From: Thinopyrum elongatum
Lineage: Eukaryota > Streptophyta > Magnoliopsida > Poales > Poaceae
Direction of reading: 5' to 3'
Length of the DNA stretch: 64,000 nt
Assembly: GCA_011799875.1 (NCBI GenBank)
Contig: CM022303.1
Span: forward strand, 64,932,171-64,996,170
Numbering within the stretch: position 1 is the first letter of the stretch; every line of letters begins with the position of its first letter. The notes under the pieces were generated by a model. The model did not search any database, was not told where the DNA came from, and saw only the letters and a program-made list of their open reading frames with translations. A program made the position numbers and the translations under genes. Of the stretch, positions 45,501 through 56,730 are shown in pieces.

Positions 45501-46411
45501 GCAGCGGCGGGGTTCCTCACCGGGTTTCGTAGGGCCAAGGCACGGGGGGGGGGGGGGGGGTTCGAGCTCGAGGGGTGAACGGCGACGGGGTCAGGCGGCG
45601 GCGTCGGCGTCGAGCGCGTCGAGGGCCGGGGGCCGAGCGAGCGCGGGGCTCGGGGCGCGGCATCGATGGCGAGGAGGGGCTCGGGGTGGAGGCCGAGACG
45701 ACGGCGAGGTGGACGGGTAGCGCCGGCGACGAGGCGATGGCGTTGGGCTGGCGGCGGGGCGGACGGGATCGGGGGATCCCGATCCAGATGGTGGAGGAGA
45801 GAACGAGGGGGGGGAGTCGGCTAGGGTTCGGCCGGCGGGGGGTAGGTATAGGCCAGGGGGGGCGCAGGTGGGCCGGCCGGCTGGGCTTCGGCCCAGTTGG
45901 GCCGTGGGGGGGGGGGTTGCTCTTTTTTTTTCTTCTTCTCTGTTTTGTATTTCTTTTCCTTTTTCTTTTCTTATTTATTCCCTTTATCTGCTAGTAAATG
46001 CTAGGCCTCAAAATGGTTTTTTGTAAACATGAGACCTGAGTTTCATAAATACCAGTGCATTATTCCCTAACACCTAAAATTAGTTTGGACAAAATATAAT
46101 TCCATATTTATTTCAGATTTAATAAATGGTTATTAAATATTATCTTTATCCACTGTTTGAGGTTGTTCGAGTCACTTATCCAATTCCAATGATGTTGGTT
46201 TCAATTTTAGAATAGCCTCTGGAATATTTGTTATTTATCTGACATTTTAGTTTCTATGTTGGACAACTTTTATATTCCACTTTCATTTAAATTTGAATTT
46301 GACTTAGGAGTTGAAATGCAATATGATGCTAATGATGATTATGCAGTGTTAATCTCGCTGACATGTCATTATCAAAAGTGATTACTGTTGCTAATCACCG
46401 GGGGTGTTACA
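42555..46411 (-). mobile_element. Solo-LTR-like element, 3.86 kb, TSD GCTGC
   Basis: Ends are TGTGGCGCCCCCGAC and ...CGGGGGTGTTACA, so both strands read TG...CA. TSD GCTGC is perfect (42550-42554 and 46412-46416). There is no internal primer site, polypurine tract or coding domain, so a very long solo LTR is the simplest reading. Orientation is a guess (TGTAACACCCCCGG as the 5' end). An AT-rich block (44940-45070, ATTAATTAATTAAC) abuts a very GC-rich block (45075-45920). Long open frames on both strands in the GC block are compositional. Confidence 0.75.
45544..45560. repeat. Poly-G tract, 17 bases
   Basis: Uninterrupted G run in the GC-rich part of the long solo LTR. Confidence 0.85.
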
Positions 46412-46416
46412 GCTGC

Positions 46417-46539
46417 CCCCGGCCCCGCTTCATCTCCATCGCGGCGCCGCCTGACCGCGTTCGTCCTCTGCTCGCAGCTCCATCCATGGTGCCTCCGCCC
46501 CGTTTGCTGTTGCCGTTGGTCCTCTGGGTTTCCGAAGAC
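46417..46539. other. GC-rich remnant, second piece
   Basis: Continuation of 42452-42554 after the solo LTR. Its last 8 bases (CCGAAGAC) are the hAT target-site duplication. No gene supported. Confidence 0.35.
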
Positions 46540-47058
46540 TAGGGCTGGACCAAAAGCTCGAAGCTCGCGAGTTTAATGAGTGCTCGAGAGTTCGGCTCGT
46601 TAAGTTCGTGGCTCGCTTCTTAATGAACAGAGCCAATCATCGATTTCAGCTCATTAATCTTAACAAGCTTAATGAACAAGCTAACGAGATTCATGAGTAG
46701 CTCGTTAAGCTCGTTAGTAACAACACAACACATATTTTCATCTTACGTGACAAAATTTTCATAGTACCTCGGCCCATCCATTCAATCTAATCTACATAGG
46801 AGATAATAAACTAGTGCATTTCCTTTTGTAGTCATCATCTTCCTTCTTAAAAACCACATCTACACACTTATCGTGTAGACTATAACACACTAAAATCTGT
46901 TAACTAGCGCTCGCGAGCGCTCACGAGCTTTAAATGAACCGAGCCGAGCAGGCTTTTCCACTCGTTAATCTTAATGAGCTTAACGAGCTGAGCCTTAACG
47001 AGCACGAGCTTAACGAGCACGAGCTTAACAAGCCGAGCAGCTCGTTAATCCACCCCTA
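46540..47058. mobile_element. hAT-type MITE, 519 bp, 8-bp TSD
   Basis: Ends TAGGGCTGGA and inverted TAGGGGTGGA, flanked by CCGAAGAC (46532-46539) and CCGATGAC (47059-47066), 7 of 8 matching. The subterminal regions are filled with GAGCTCGTTAAGCTCG-like units on both strands. No transposase. Confidence 0.85.
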
Positions 47059-47094
47059 CCGATGACCCCTGCTTCCCGCTGGACCATTGCTTGC

Positions 47095-48834
47095 TAAAGG
47101 AAATATGCCCTAGAGGCAATAATAAATTATTATTTTATTTCCTTATATCATGATAAATGTTTATTATTCATGCTAGAATTGTATTAACCAGAAACTTAGT
47201 ACGTGTGTGAATACATAGACAAACAAAGTGTCCCTAGTATGCCTCTACTAGACTAGCTCGTTAACCAAAGATGGTTAAATTTCCTGACCATAGACATGTG
47301 TTGTCACTTGATGAACGGGATCACATCATTAGAGAATGATGTGATGGACAAGACCCATCCGTTAGCTTAGCATAATGATCGTTAAGTTTTATTGCTATTA
47401 CTTTCTTCATGACTTATACATGTTCCTCTCACTATGAGATTATGCAACTCCCGAATACCGGAGGAACACCTTGTGTGCTATCAAACGTCACAACATAACT
47501 GGGTGATTATAAAGATGCTCTACTGGTGTCTCCGAAGGTGTTTGTTGAGTTGGCATAGATCAAGATTAGGATTTGTCACTCCGAGTATCGGAGAGGTATC
47601 TCTGGGCCCTCTCGGTAATGCACATCACTATAAGCCTTGCAAGCAATGTGACTAATGAGTTAGTTGCGGGATGATGCATTACGGAACGAGTAAAGAGACT
47701 TGCCAGTAATGAGATTGAACAAGGTATGATGATACCGACGATCGAATCTCGGGCAAGTAACATACCGATGACAAAGGGAATGATGTATGTTGTTATGCGG
47801 TTTGACCGATAAAGATCTTCGTAGAATATGTAGGAGCCAATATGAGCATCTAGGTTCTGCTATTGGTTATTGACCGAAGATGTGTCTCGGTCATATCTAC
47901 ATAGTTCTCGAACCCGTAGGGTCCGCACACTTAACGTTTGATGACGATTTGTATTAAAGAGTTATGTGTTTTTGATGACCGAAGATTGTTCAGAGTCCCG
48001 GATGACATCACGGACATGACGTGGAGTCTCGAAATGGTCGAGAGGTAAATATTCATATATTGGAAGGCTATATTCGGACATCGAAATGGTTCCGAGTGAT
48101 TCGGGTATTTTATCGGAGTACCGGGGAGTTACGTGAATTCGCCGGGGGAATATTAGGCCTACATGGGCCATAGGGGAGAGGGGAGGCAGCCCACAAGGGG
48201 TGGCCGCGCCCCCTCCCATAGGGAGTCCGAATTGGACTAGGGAGGGGGCGCCCCCCCCCTTTCCTTCTCCTCTTCCTCTCCCTTCCCCTTTTCCCCCCTC
48301 CGGAATAGGAAAGGGGAATCCTACTAGGACTAGGAGTCCTAGTAGGTGTCCCCCCTTGGCACGCGCCCTCCTGGCCGCCAGCCTCCTCCTCCCTCCTTTA
48401 TATACGGGGTCGGGGGGGCACCCCAAAGACACACCAAGATTTGTCTTAGCCGTGTGCGGTGCCCCCCTCGACAGTTTATCACCTCGGTCATATTGTCGTA
48501 GTGCTTAGGCGAAGCCCTGCTCGGATCACATCATCAACACCGTCGCCACGCCGTCGTGCTGACGGAACTCTCCCTCGACCCTCTGCTGGATCAAGAGTTC
48601 GAGGGACATCATTGAGCTGAACGTGTGCTGAACACGAAGGTGCCGTACATTCGGTACTTTGATCGGTTGGATCGTGAAGATGTTCGACTACATCAACCGC
48701 GTTACTAAACGCTTCCGCTTTCGATCTACGAGGGTACGTGGACACACTCTCCCGTCTCATTGCTATGCATCTCCTAGATAGATCTTGTGTGATCATAGGA
48801 TTTTTTTTGAAATTGCATGTTACGTTCCCTAACA
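47095..48834 (+). repeat. 5' LTR of Copia 2 (1740 bp)
   Basis: A TATA box TTTATATA is at 48397-48404, followed by GC-rich leader sequence. The matching half of the 3' LTR is missing. Confidence 0.88.
48397..48404 (+). promoter_or_regulatory. TATA box in Copia 2 5' LTR
   Basis: TTTATATA downstream of a polypyrimidine stretch, about 430 bases before the LTR end. Confidence 0.55.
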
Positions 48835-50096
48835 GTGGCATCCGAGCCAGGTCTATGCATAGATGATATGCACAAGTAGAACACAAAGAGTTGTGGGCGA
48901 TAATAGTCATACTGCTTAGCACCAACGTCTTACTTTGATTCGGCGGTATTGTTGGATGAAGCGGCCTGGACCGACATGACATGACCGCATTCATGAGACT
49001 GGTTCTACCGATGTGCTTTGCACACAGGTGGCTGGCGGGTGTCTGTTTCTCCAACTTTAGTTGAATCGAGTTTGAGTACGGCCGGTCCTTGTTGAAGGTT
49101 AAAATAGCACACTTGATGAAAAATCGTTGTGGTTTTGATGCGTAGGTAAGAACGGTTCTTGCTAGAAGCCCGTAGCAGCCACCTAAAACTTGCAACAACA
49201 AAGTAGAGGGTGTCTAACTTGTTTTTGCAGGGCATGTTGTGATGTGATATGGCCAAGACATGATGTGATATACGTTATTGTATGAGATGATCATGTTTTG
49301 TAAAAGTTATCGGCAACTGGCAGGAGCCTTATGGTTGTCACTTTATTGTATGAAATGCAATCGCCATGTAATTGCTTTACTTTATCACTATGCGGTAGCG
49401 ATAGTCATAGAAGCAATAGTTGGCGAGATGACAACGACGCTACGATGGAGATCAAGGTGTCAAGCCGGTGACGATGGAGATCATGACGGTGCTTTGGAGA
49501 TGGAGATCAAAGGCACAAGATGATGATGGCCATATCATGTCACATATTTTGATTTCATGTGATGTTTATCTTTTATGCATCTTATTTTTCTTAGTACGGC
49601 GTTAGCATTATAAGATGACCCCTCACTAAATTTCAAGGTATAAGTGTTCTCCCTGAGTATGCACCTTTGCTACAGTTCGTCGTGCCGAGACACCACGTGA
49701 TGATCGGGTGTGATAAGCTCTACGTTCACATACAATGGGTGCAAGACAGTTTTGCACGCGCGGAATACTCGGGTTAAACTTGACGAGCCTAGCATATGCA
49801 GATATGGCCTCGGAACATTGAGACCGAAAGGTCGAACGTGAATCATATAGTAGATATGATCAACATAGAGATGTTCACCATTGAAAACTACTCCATCTCA
49901 CGTGATGATCGGACATGGTTTAGTTGATATGGATCACGTGATCATTTAGATGACTCGAGGGATGTCTATCTAAGTGGGAGTTCTTTAGTAATATGATTAA
50001 TTGAACTTTAATTTATCATGAACTTAGTGTTGATAGTATTTGCAAATTATGTTGTAGATCAATAGCTCGTGATGTAGCTCCCCATTTATTTTTGAT
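48835..50096 (+). other. Leader of Copia 2
   Basis: Primer site at 48836, then a long untranslated leader. There is a GATGGAGATCA repeat near 49445-49505 and no open frame with a domain. Confidence 0.6.
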
Positions 50097-50883
50097 ATGT
50101 TCCTAGAGAAAAATAAGTTGAAAGATAATAGTATCAATGATACGTACCTGGTCCGTGATTTGAGGATTATCCTCATTGCTGCACAGAAGAATTATGTCCT
50201 TGATGCACCGCTAGGTGACAGACCTATTGCAGGAGATATGCAGATGTTATGAACGTTTGACAAAGCTCTGTATGATGACTACTTGATAGTTTAGTGCACC
50301 ATGCTTTACGGCTTAGAACCGGGACTTCAAAAACGTTTTGAACACCACGGGGCATATGAGATGTTCCAAGAGATGAAATTGGTATTTCAGACTCATGCCC
50401 GAGTCGAGAGGTATGAGACCTCTGACAAAGTACTTAGACTACAAGATGGATGAGAATAGCTTAACTAGTGAGCATGTGCTCAGAATGTCTGAGTACTACA
50501 ATCACTTGAATCAAGTGGAAGTTAATCTTCCAGATAAGATAGTGATTGACAGAGTTCTCTAGTCACTATCACCAAGTTACTGGAACTTCGTGATGAACTA
50601 TAATATGCAAGGGATGACGAAAATGATTCCCGAGCTCTTCGTGATGCTGAAATCGACGAAGGTAGAAATCAAGAAAGAGCATCAATTGTTGATGGTTAAC
50701 AAGACCACTAGTTTCAAGAAAAGGGCAAAGGGAAAGAAAGGGAACTTCAATAAGAATGGCAAGCAAGTTGCCACTCCCGTGAAGAAGCCCAAAGCTAGAC
50801 CTAAGCCTGAAACTGAGTGCTTCTACTGCAAAGGGAATAATCACTGGAAGCGGAACTACCCCAAATACTTGGCGGATAAGTAG
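50097..50883 (+). pseudogene. Copia 2 gag with a damaged zinc knuckle
   Basis: The UBN2-type gag start reads MFLEKNKLKDNSINDTYLV, then AAQKNYVLDAPLGDRP, and stops at TGA near 50248. Later fragments include LYGLEPGLQKRFEHHGAYEM. The last open piece (50590-50883) ends in a zinc knuckle CFYCKGNNHWKRNYPKYL: the spacing is C-x2-C-x4-H-x4-C, but the fourth ligand Cys is Tyr. A stop and frame changes break the rest. Such a gag would package RNA into particles; this copy cannot be complete. Confidence 0.75.
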
Positions 50884-50892
50884 GATGGCAAA

Positions 50893-52385
50893 GTGAACAA
50901 AAGAATATTTGATATACATGTTATTGATGTGTACTTTACTGGTGTTCATAGTAACCCCAGGGTATTTGATACCGGTTCAGTTGCTAAGATTAGTAACTCG
51001 AAACAGGAGTTGCAAAATGAACAGAGACTAGCTAAGGGCGAGGTGACGATGTATGTTGGAAGTGATTCCAAGGTTGATAAGATCACCATCGCACACTCCC
51101 TCTACCTTCAAGATTAGTGTTGGACCAAAATAAATGTTATTTGGTGTTTGCGTTGAGCATGAATATGATTTGACCATGTTTATTGCAATACGGTTATTCA
51201 TTTAAGTCAAAGAATAATTGTTGTTCTGTTTACATGAATAAAACCTTCTATGGTCATATACTTAATATAAATGGTTTATTGAATCTCGATTGTAGTGATA
51301 CACATATTCATAATATTGAAGCCAAAAGATGCAAAGTTAATAATGATAGTGCAACTTATTTGTGGCACTGCCGTTTAGGTCATATTGGTGTAAAGCACAT
51401 GAAGAAACTCCATGCTGATGGGCTTTTGGAATCACTTGATACTTGCGAACCATGCCTCATGGGCAAGATGACTAAGACTCCGTTCTCTGGAACAATGGAG
51501 CGAGCAACTGACTTATTGGAAATAATACATACTGATGTATGCGGTCCGATGAGTGTTGATGCTCGCGGCGGGTATCGTTATTTTCTGACCTTCACAGATG
51601 ATTTAAGCAGATATGGGTATATCTACTTAGTGAAACATAAGTCTGAAACATTTGAAAAGTTCAAAGAATTTCAGAGTGAAGTGGAAAATCATCGTAACAA
51701 GAAAAAAAAGTTTCTACGATCTGATCGTGGAGGTGAATATTTTAGTTATGAGTTTGGTCTTCATTTGAAATAGTGTGGAATAGTTTCACAACTCACGCCA
51801 CCTGGAACACCACAGCGTAATGGTGTGTCCGAACGTCGTAATCGTACTTTATTAAATATGGTGCGGTCTATGATGTCTCTTACTGATTTACCACTATCGT
51901 TTTGGGGTTATGCTTTAGATACGGCTGCATTCACGTTAAATAGGGCACCATCTAAATCCGTTGAGACGACACCATATCAACTGTGGTTTAGCAAGAAACC
52001 TAAGCTGTCATTTCTTAAAGTTTGGGGCTGCGATGCTTATGTGAAAAAGCTTCAACCTGATAAGCTCGAACCCAAATCGGAGAAATGTGTCTTCATAGGA
52101 TACCCAAAGGAAGCTGTTGGGTACACCTTCTATCACAGATCCAAAGGCAACATATTCGTTGCTAAGAATGGATCCTTTCTAGAGAAGGAGTTTCTCTCGA
52201 AAGAATTGAGTGGGAGTAAAGTAGAACTTGATGAGGTAGTTGTACCTTCTCTCGAATTGGAAAATGGTTCATCACAGAAGTCAGTTCAAGTGATGCCTAC
52301 ACCAATTAGTGAGGAAGTTAATGATGATGATCATGAAACTTCAGATCAAGTTACTACCAAACCTCGTAGGTCAACCTACGAACTA
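50893..52385 (+). pseudogene. Copia 2 protease and integrase, in-frame stops
   Basis: The protease part reads NPRVFDTGSVAKISNS with DTGS at the active site, ending at TAG 51115-51117. From 51183 the gag-pre-integrase zinc finger (LWHCRLGHIGVKHMKKL, CEPCLMGKMTKTPF) leads into the integrase core: first Asp in IIHTDVCGPM, second Asp in FLRSDRGGEYF, third acidic residue in NGVSERRNRTLLNMV. A TAG at 51771-51773 falls in frame between the second and third catalytic positions. The frame resumes through the C-terminal region (YQLWFSKKPKLSFLKVWGCD) to TGA at 52386-52388. Confidence 0.85.
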
Positions 52386-53640
52386 TGAGGAAGCGATGAT
52401 GAGCCCAGATTCCGCGAAATGGCTTGAGGCCATGAAATCTGAGATGGTATCCATGTATGAGAACAAAGTATGGACTTTGGTGGACTTGCCCGATGATCGG
52501 CAAGCCATTGAGAATAAATGGATCTTCAAGAGGAAGACGGACACTGATGGTACTGTTAATATCTACAAAGCTCGAATTGTCGCAAAAGGTTTTTGACAAG
52601 TTCAAGGTGTTAACTACGATGAGATTTTCTCACTCGTATCGATGCTTAAGTCTGTCTGCGTCATGTTAGCAATTGCCGCATTTTATGAAATCTGGCAAAT
52701 GGATATCAAAACTACATTTCCTAATGGATTTATTAAAGAAGAGTTGTATATGATGCAACCAGAAGGTTTTGTCAATCCTAAAGGTGCTAACAAAATGTGC
52801 AAGCTCCAGCGATCCATCTATGGACTGGTGCAAGCATCTTAGAGTTAGAATATATGCTTTGATGAGTTGATCAAAGTATATAGTTTTATATAGACTTGCG
52901 GTGAAGCCTGTATTTACAAGAAAGTGAGTGGGAGCACTACAACCTTTCTGATAAGTATATGTGAATGACATATTGTTGATCGAAAATGATGTAGAATTTT
53001 CTGGAAAGCATAAAGGAGTATTTGAAAGGAGTATTTCAAAAGAAAGACCTCGGTGAAGCTGCTTACATATTGGGCATCAAGATCTATAGAGATAGATCAA
53101 AACGCTTGATAAGTTTTTTCAATGAGTACATACCTTGACATGATTTTGAAGTAGTTCAAAATAGAACAATCAAAGAAGGAGTTCTTGCCTGTATTGCAAG
53201 GTGTAAAGTTGCGTAAGACTCAAAAACCCGACCACAGCAGAAAATAGAAAGAGAATGAAAGTCATTCCCTATGCCTCAGCCATAGGTTCTTTAAAGTAAG
53301 CTATGCTATGTACCAGACCTATTGTGTGACTTGCCATGAGTTTGGCAAGGGGGTATGATAGTAATCTAGGAATGGATCACTGGAAATCGGTCAAAGTTAT
53401 CCTTAGTTACCTAAGAGGACTAAGGAAATATTTCTCGGTTATGTAGGTGATAAAGAGTTCGTCGTAAAGAGTTACGTCGATGCAAGCTTTGACACCGATC
53501 TGGATGACTCTGAGTCTCGATCTAGATACATATTGAAAGTGGGAGCAATTAGCTAGAGTAGCTCTGTGCAGAGCATTGTAGACATAGAAATTTGCAAAAT
53601 ACATACGGATCTGAATGTGGCAGACTCGTAGACTAAAACT
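52386..53640 (+). pseudogene. Copia 2 reverse transcriptase and RNase H remnant
   Basis: After a frameshift near 52385 the RVT_2-type domain reads MMSPDSAKWLEAMKSEM, KWIFKRKTDTDGTVNIYKAR and AKGF, then TGA at 52594-52596, and VQGVNYDEIFSLVSMLKS, IWQMDIKTTFPNGFIKEELY to KLQRSIYGLVQAS (stop 52840-52842). Past that, many stops; the YVDD-box region is not readable. RNase H traces appear near 53465-53545 (SYVDASFDTDLDDSESRSRY). Confidence 0.8.
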
Positions 53641-53680
53641 TCTCTCACAAGCAAAACATGATCACACCTTATTACTCTTG

Positions 53681-53824
53681 GGTGTTAATCACATAGAGAT
53701 GTGAACTGGATTATTGACTCTAGTAAACCCTTTGAGTGTTGGTCACATGGCGATGTGAACTATGGGTGTTAATCACATAAAGATGTGAACTATTGGTGTT
53801 AAATCACATGGCGATGTGAACTAC
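53681..53824 (+). repeat. About 35-bp direct repeats before the Copia 2 3' LTR
   Basis: GTGTTAATCACATAGAGATG followed by TGAACT recurs four times with small changes, next to two GATTATTGACTCTAGT copies, one of which abuts the polypurine tract. Confidence 0.75.
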
Positions 53825-53852
53825 ATTATTGACTCTAGTGCAACTGGGAGAC

Positions 53853-54738
53853 TGAAGGAAATATGCCCTAGAGGCAATAATAAAGTTGTTATTTTATTTC
53901 CTTAAATCATGATAAATGTTTATTATTCATGCTAGAATTGTATTAACCGGAAACTTGGTACATGTGTGAATACATAGACAAACAGAGTGTCCCTAGTATG
54001 CCTCTACTAGACTAGCTCGTTAATCAAAGATGGTTAAGTTTCCTGACCATAGACATGTGTTGTCACTTGATGAACGGGATCACATCATTAGAGAATGATG
54101 TGATGGATAAGACCCATCCGTTAGCTTAGCATAATGATCGTTAAGTTTTATTGCTATTGCTTTCTTCATGACTTATACATGTTCCTCTGACTATGAGATT
54201 ATGCAACTCCCGAATACCGGAGGAACACCTTGTGTGCTATCAAACATCACAATGTAACTGGGTGATTATAAAGATGCTCTACTGGTGTCTCCGAAGGTGT
54301 TTGTTGAGTTGGCATAGATCGAGATTAGGATTTTTCACTCCGAGTATCGGAGAGGTATCTCTGGGCCCTCTCGGTAATGCACATCACTATAAGCCTTGCA
54401 AGCAATGTGACTAATGAGTTAGTTGCGGGATGATGCATTACAGAACGAGTAAAGAGACTTGCTAGTAATGAGATTGAACTAGGTATGATGATACCGACGA
54501 TCGAATCTTGGGCAAGTAACATACCGATGACAAAGGGAATGACGTATGTTGTTATGCGGTTTGATCGATAAAGATCTTCGTAGAATATGTAGAAGCCAAT
54601 ATAAGCATCCAGGTTCCGCTATTGGTTATTGACCGGAGATGTGTCTTGGTCATGTCTACATAGTTCTCGAACCCGCAGGGTCCGCACGCTTAACGTTCGA
54701 TGATGATTTGTATTAAAGAGTTATGTGTTTTTGATGAC
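53853..54738 (+). repeat. Truncated 3' LTR of Copia 2
   Basis: Matches 47095-47979 and then stops. About 850 bases of the LTR, including TATA and the end, are missing. Confidence 0.85.
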
Positions 54739-54760
54739 GATTTGTATTAAAGAGTTATGT
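54700..54760 (+). repeat. Short tandem duplication at the truncation point
   Basis: GAT(G/T)A(C/T)GATTTGTATTAAAG occurs at 54700 and 54733, the second copy abutting unrelated sequence at about 54761. It looks like a repair scar. Confidence 0.7.
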
Positions 54761-55059
54761 TTGCACACACAACATATCATGGCATGCAAATACGACCAAC
54801 AGTAAGAAATGGATCACATCATTGCAAAGATGACATGATTATGCTCCTAAAACATGTAGGCATGTTGCTCAAAAGAAAATCACACAAAATAATATGAAAA
54901 AGACAAAATGCTATGAAAATCATTGCAAAGATGATGTATGCTTCTTTTTCTTCTTCTTCCTTCTTCCTTCTTCCTCTTTTCTTCTTTTTCCTTATTTTGG
55001 TCGGGCGATAGGGGGTTGATCGACGTCCCCCCTCATGCTGAAGAGTTACCGGAGTTCTC
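54761..55059. other. AT-rich DNA with CTT-rich tract
   Basis: Includes TTCTTCTTCC runs (54945-54990). No gene. Confidence 0.4.
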
Positions 55060-55355
55060 TCATGAATGTCCGATGTCCGGACTGCCTCTCTCATGAATGT
55101 TAAACAAGGGATTTAACAAAATGGCGCCATTCTGGATGTGCAGAAAATGGTCCATATTTTTCCTGATCTCATCTACCCTTCTATATGTCACGTTGTCTAG
55201 TGTCAAAGGATTCAAGAAAACCATGACTTCATCATTAGCCGGAAATGACAGGCGCATAATGGTACGAAGTTCTTCAAAGTTGTTTTGGAACGGAGTTCCC
55301 GATAGAATAATTCACTTTTTGGTACAAAGTTCAGCAAGAGCCTTCCGATTCCAAA
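55060..55355 (-). pseudogene. SNF2-helicase fragment, minus-strand copy
   Basis: Reads WNRKALAELCTKK, a stop (TGA near 55315), then IILSGTPFQNNFEELRTIMR, LSFPANDEVMVFLNPL and VTYRRVDEIRKNMDHFLHIQ to the stop at 55060. L-S-G-T-P-x-Q-N-N-x-x-E-L is the helicase motif III block of SNF2 ATPases; the parent gene is probably a plant SNF2 protein, perhaps of the CLASSY type. It is only about 90 residues long and lacks the Walker motifs. Confidence 0.75.
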
Positions 55356-55356
55356 A

Positions 55357-55612
55357 CAAATTTGGAAGGCCTTTGCTGAAATTCGTATGAAAAAACAAAT
55401 TATTCTATCAGGAACTCCATTCCAAAACAACTTTGAAGAGCTTCATAGCATCATACGCCTGTTACTTCCGGCAAATGATGAAGCCATGGATTTGTTCAAT
55501 ACTTTGACAGACAATGTGACATATAGAAGAATATATATATAGATGAGATCAGAAAAAAATTGGATCAACTTGTGCACATCCATAATGGGGGCATTCTTGA
55601 TAAATCTCGACC
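55357..55612 (+). pseudogene. SNF2-helicase fragment, plus-strand copy
   Basis: Reads IWKAFAEIRMKKQIILSGTP, FQNNFEELHSIIRLLLPAND, EAMDLFNTLTDNVTYRRI, then a TATATATATA expansion creates a stop at 55540-55542 and shifts the frame, after which DEIRKKLDQLVHIHNGGILD resumes. It is head-to-head with the minus copy and about as diverged as two paralogues. Confidence 0.75.
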
Positions 55613-55762
55613 GTCGACCCCTCGACGACCCTCGACCCCTCGGCGATCCTCGACCCTCGCCCCCTCGGTGATCCTCGAACCTCGACCCCTTGGTGACCCT
55701 CGACCCTCTACCCTAGTTCCCGACCCTCCACCGCTCGGCGATCCTCGACACCCTCGTTCCCG
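55600..55762. repeat. CTCGACCCCTCGGCGATC-type minisatellite
   Basis: Degenerate units of CCTCGACCCCTCGGYGAYCC over about 160 bases, directly after the SNF2 fragment. Confidence 0.75.
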
Positions 55763-56105
55763 ATAAAAAATAAGAAGATGAAAAAGAAGAAAAAAAAGAG
55801 GAGAAGAAGAAGGAATAGAGGAGAAGAAGAAGAAATAGAAGAAGAAAAAAAAGAGGAGAAGAAGAAGGAATAGAGGAGAAGAAAAAAAAGAGGAGAAGAA
55901 AAAAAAAGAGGAGAAGAAGAAGGAATAGAAAAAAAAGAGGAGAAGAAGAAGGAATAGAGGAGAAGAAAAAAATAGATATTATATTTTTTTTCTTCTCCTC
56001 TTTTTTTTTTCTTCTTCTTCCTCTTTCTTTTTTTCTCCTCTTCTTCCTCTCCACTTCTTCTCTCCTTTCTTCTTCTCTCTCCTTCTTCCTCTTCTTTTTC
56101 CTTAT
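55763..56105. repeat. Purine tract followed by mirrored pyrimidine tract
   Basis: 55763-55972 is almost only A and G (AGAAGAAGGAATAGAGGAG units); 55984-56105 is almost only T and C (TTCTTCTTCCTC). They meet at ATAGATATTATAT, so the two can pair as a long imperfect hairpin. Long open frames here are compositional. Confidence 0.85.
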
Positions 56106-56730
56106 TTCCTCTCATTCTTTTTTCTACATATACGACTGCACATAATGAAAATAAAACAAAAAAAAATTCTTTGTTTCTTCCTCTTTTCTTCTTTTTCCTT
56201 ATTTTCCTTTTTACATACATACATACATACATAGCCACATACATAGTCATATATAAACAAAAATACATATATGAACAAAAATACATATATACATAGCCAC
56301 ACACATATATACATCCATGGATCACCATTGCTCATATATCCATAGTCATATATAAACACTTTCTATGAACAAAAAAAACATTATTGACATATTTAGCATA
56401 TCCAAATTTTCCTAGCTCTTTTACAACCAGAAAAATTACTCCAACTTCATGACAGTACCCACACTCCATTTCACCAAAAACCTTCTGATCCATAGTTCAA
56501 TTTTTTTAAATTTCATTCAAATGAAATTTGAACCAGATTCAAATTCCTTGCTGAAAACCTATTCTAAACCACTCCAAAAATTCTAAAATTTTGCCATCGC
56601 CTTTGTCTTACATCAGTACCTCACCACAAAAAAATTCAGAAATTCCTAAAATGCCCAAAGCCATCTAGCATTTCATCAAACACCTTCTATGCACTGTTCA
56701 TCAATGTAAAAAAATTCAGAAAGTTCAGAA
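56106..56730. other. AT-rich DNA with CATACATA repeats
   Basis: CATACATACATACATA at 56213-56232 and CATATATACA repeats to 56300, then AAAAATTCAGAAA-type sequence. No gene. Confidence 0.5.

Larger units (their letters stand above)
47095..54760 (+). mobile_element. Copia LTR retrotransposon 2, 3' LTR truncated
   Basis: The 5' LTR is 47095-48834 (TAAAGGAAATATGCCC..., TG mutated to TA, ending CCCTAACA). The 3' LTR starts at 53853 (TGAAGGAAATATGCCC) and breaks off at about 54738. The primer site TGGCATCCGAGCC is at 48836 and the purine tract ACTGGGAGAC precedes 53853. The interior has a readable but stop-broken gag-pol in Copia order (protease, integrase, reverse transcriptase, RNase H). It is related to Copia 1 by the ATATGCCCTAGAGGCAATAA core. 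The 3' TSD is lost with the truncated end. Confidence 0.88.

Noticed and set aside
45068..45994. Several open frames of 75-208 codons on both strands
   Set aside because: The sequence is extremely GC-rich, frames overlap on both strands and are low-complexity Arg/Ala/Gly/Pro. Best explained by composition inside a long solo LTR.
54761..55060. A left terminus for the right-hand CACTA element
   Set aside because: No CACTAGTAGAAAA-type end or GGTCCCGGTT repeats are found near the Copia break.
55708..56359. 206- and 113-codon minus-strand frames
   Set aside because: They translate purine/pyrimidine tracts and CATA repeats into Lys/Glu/Phe/Ser and Tyr/Met/Cys runs. No real protein signal.
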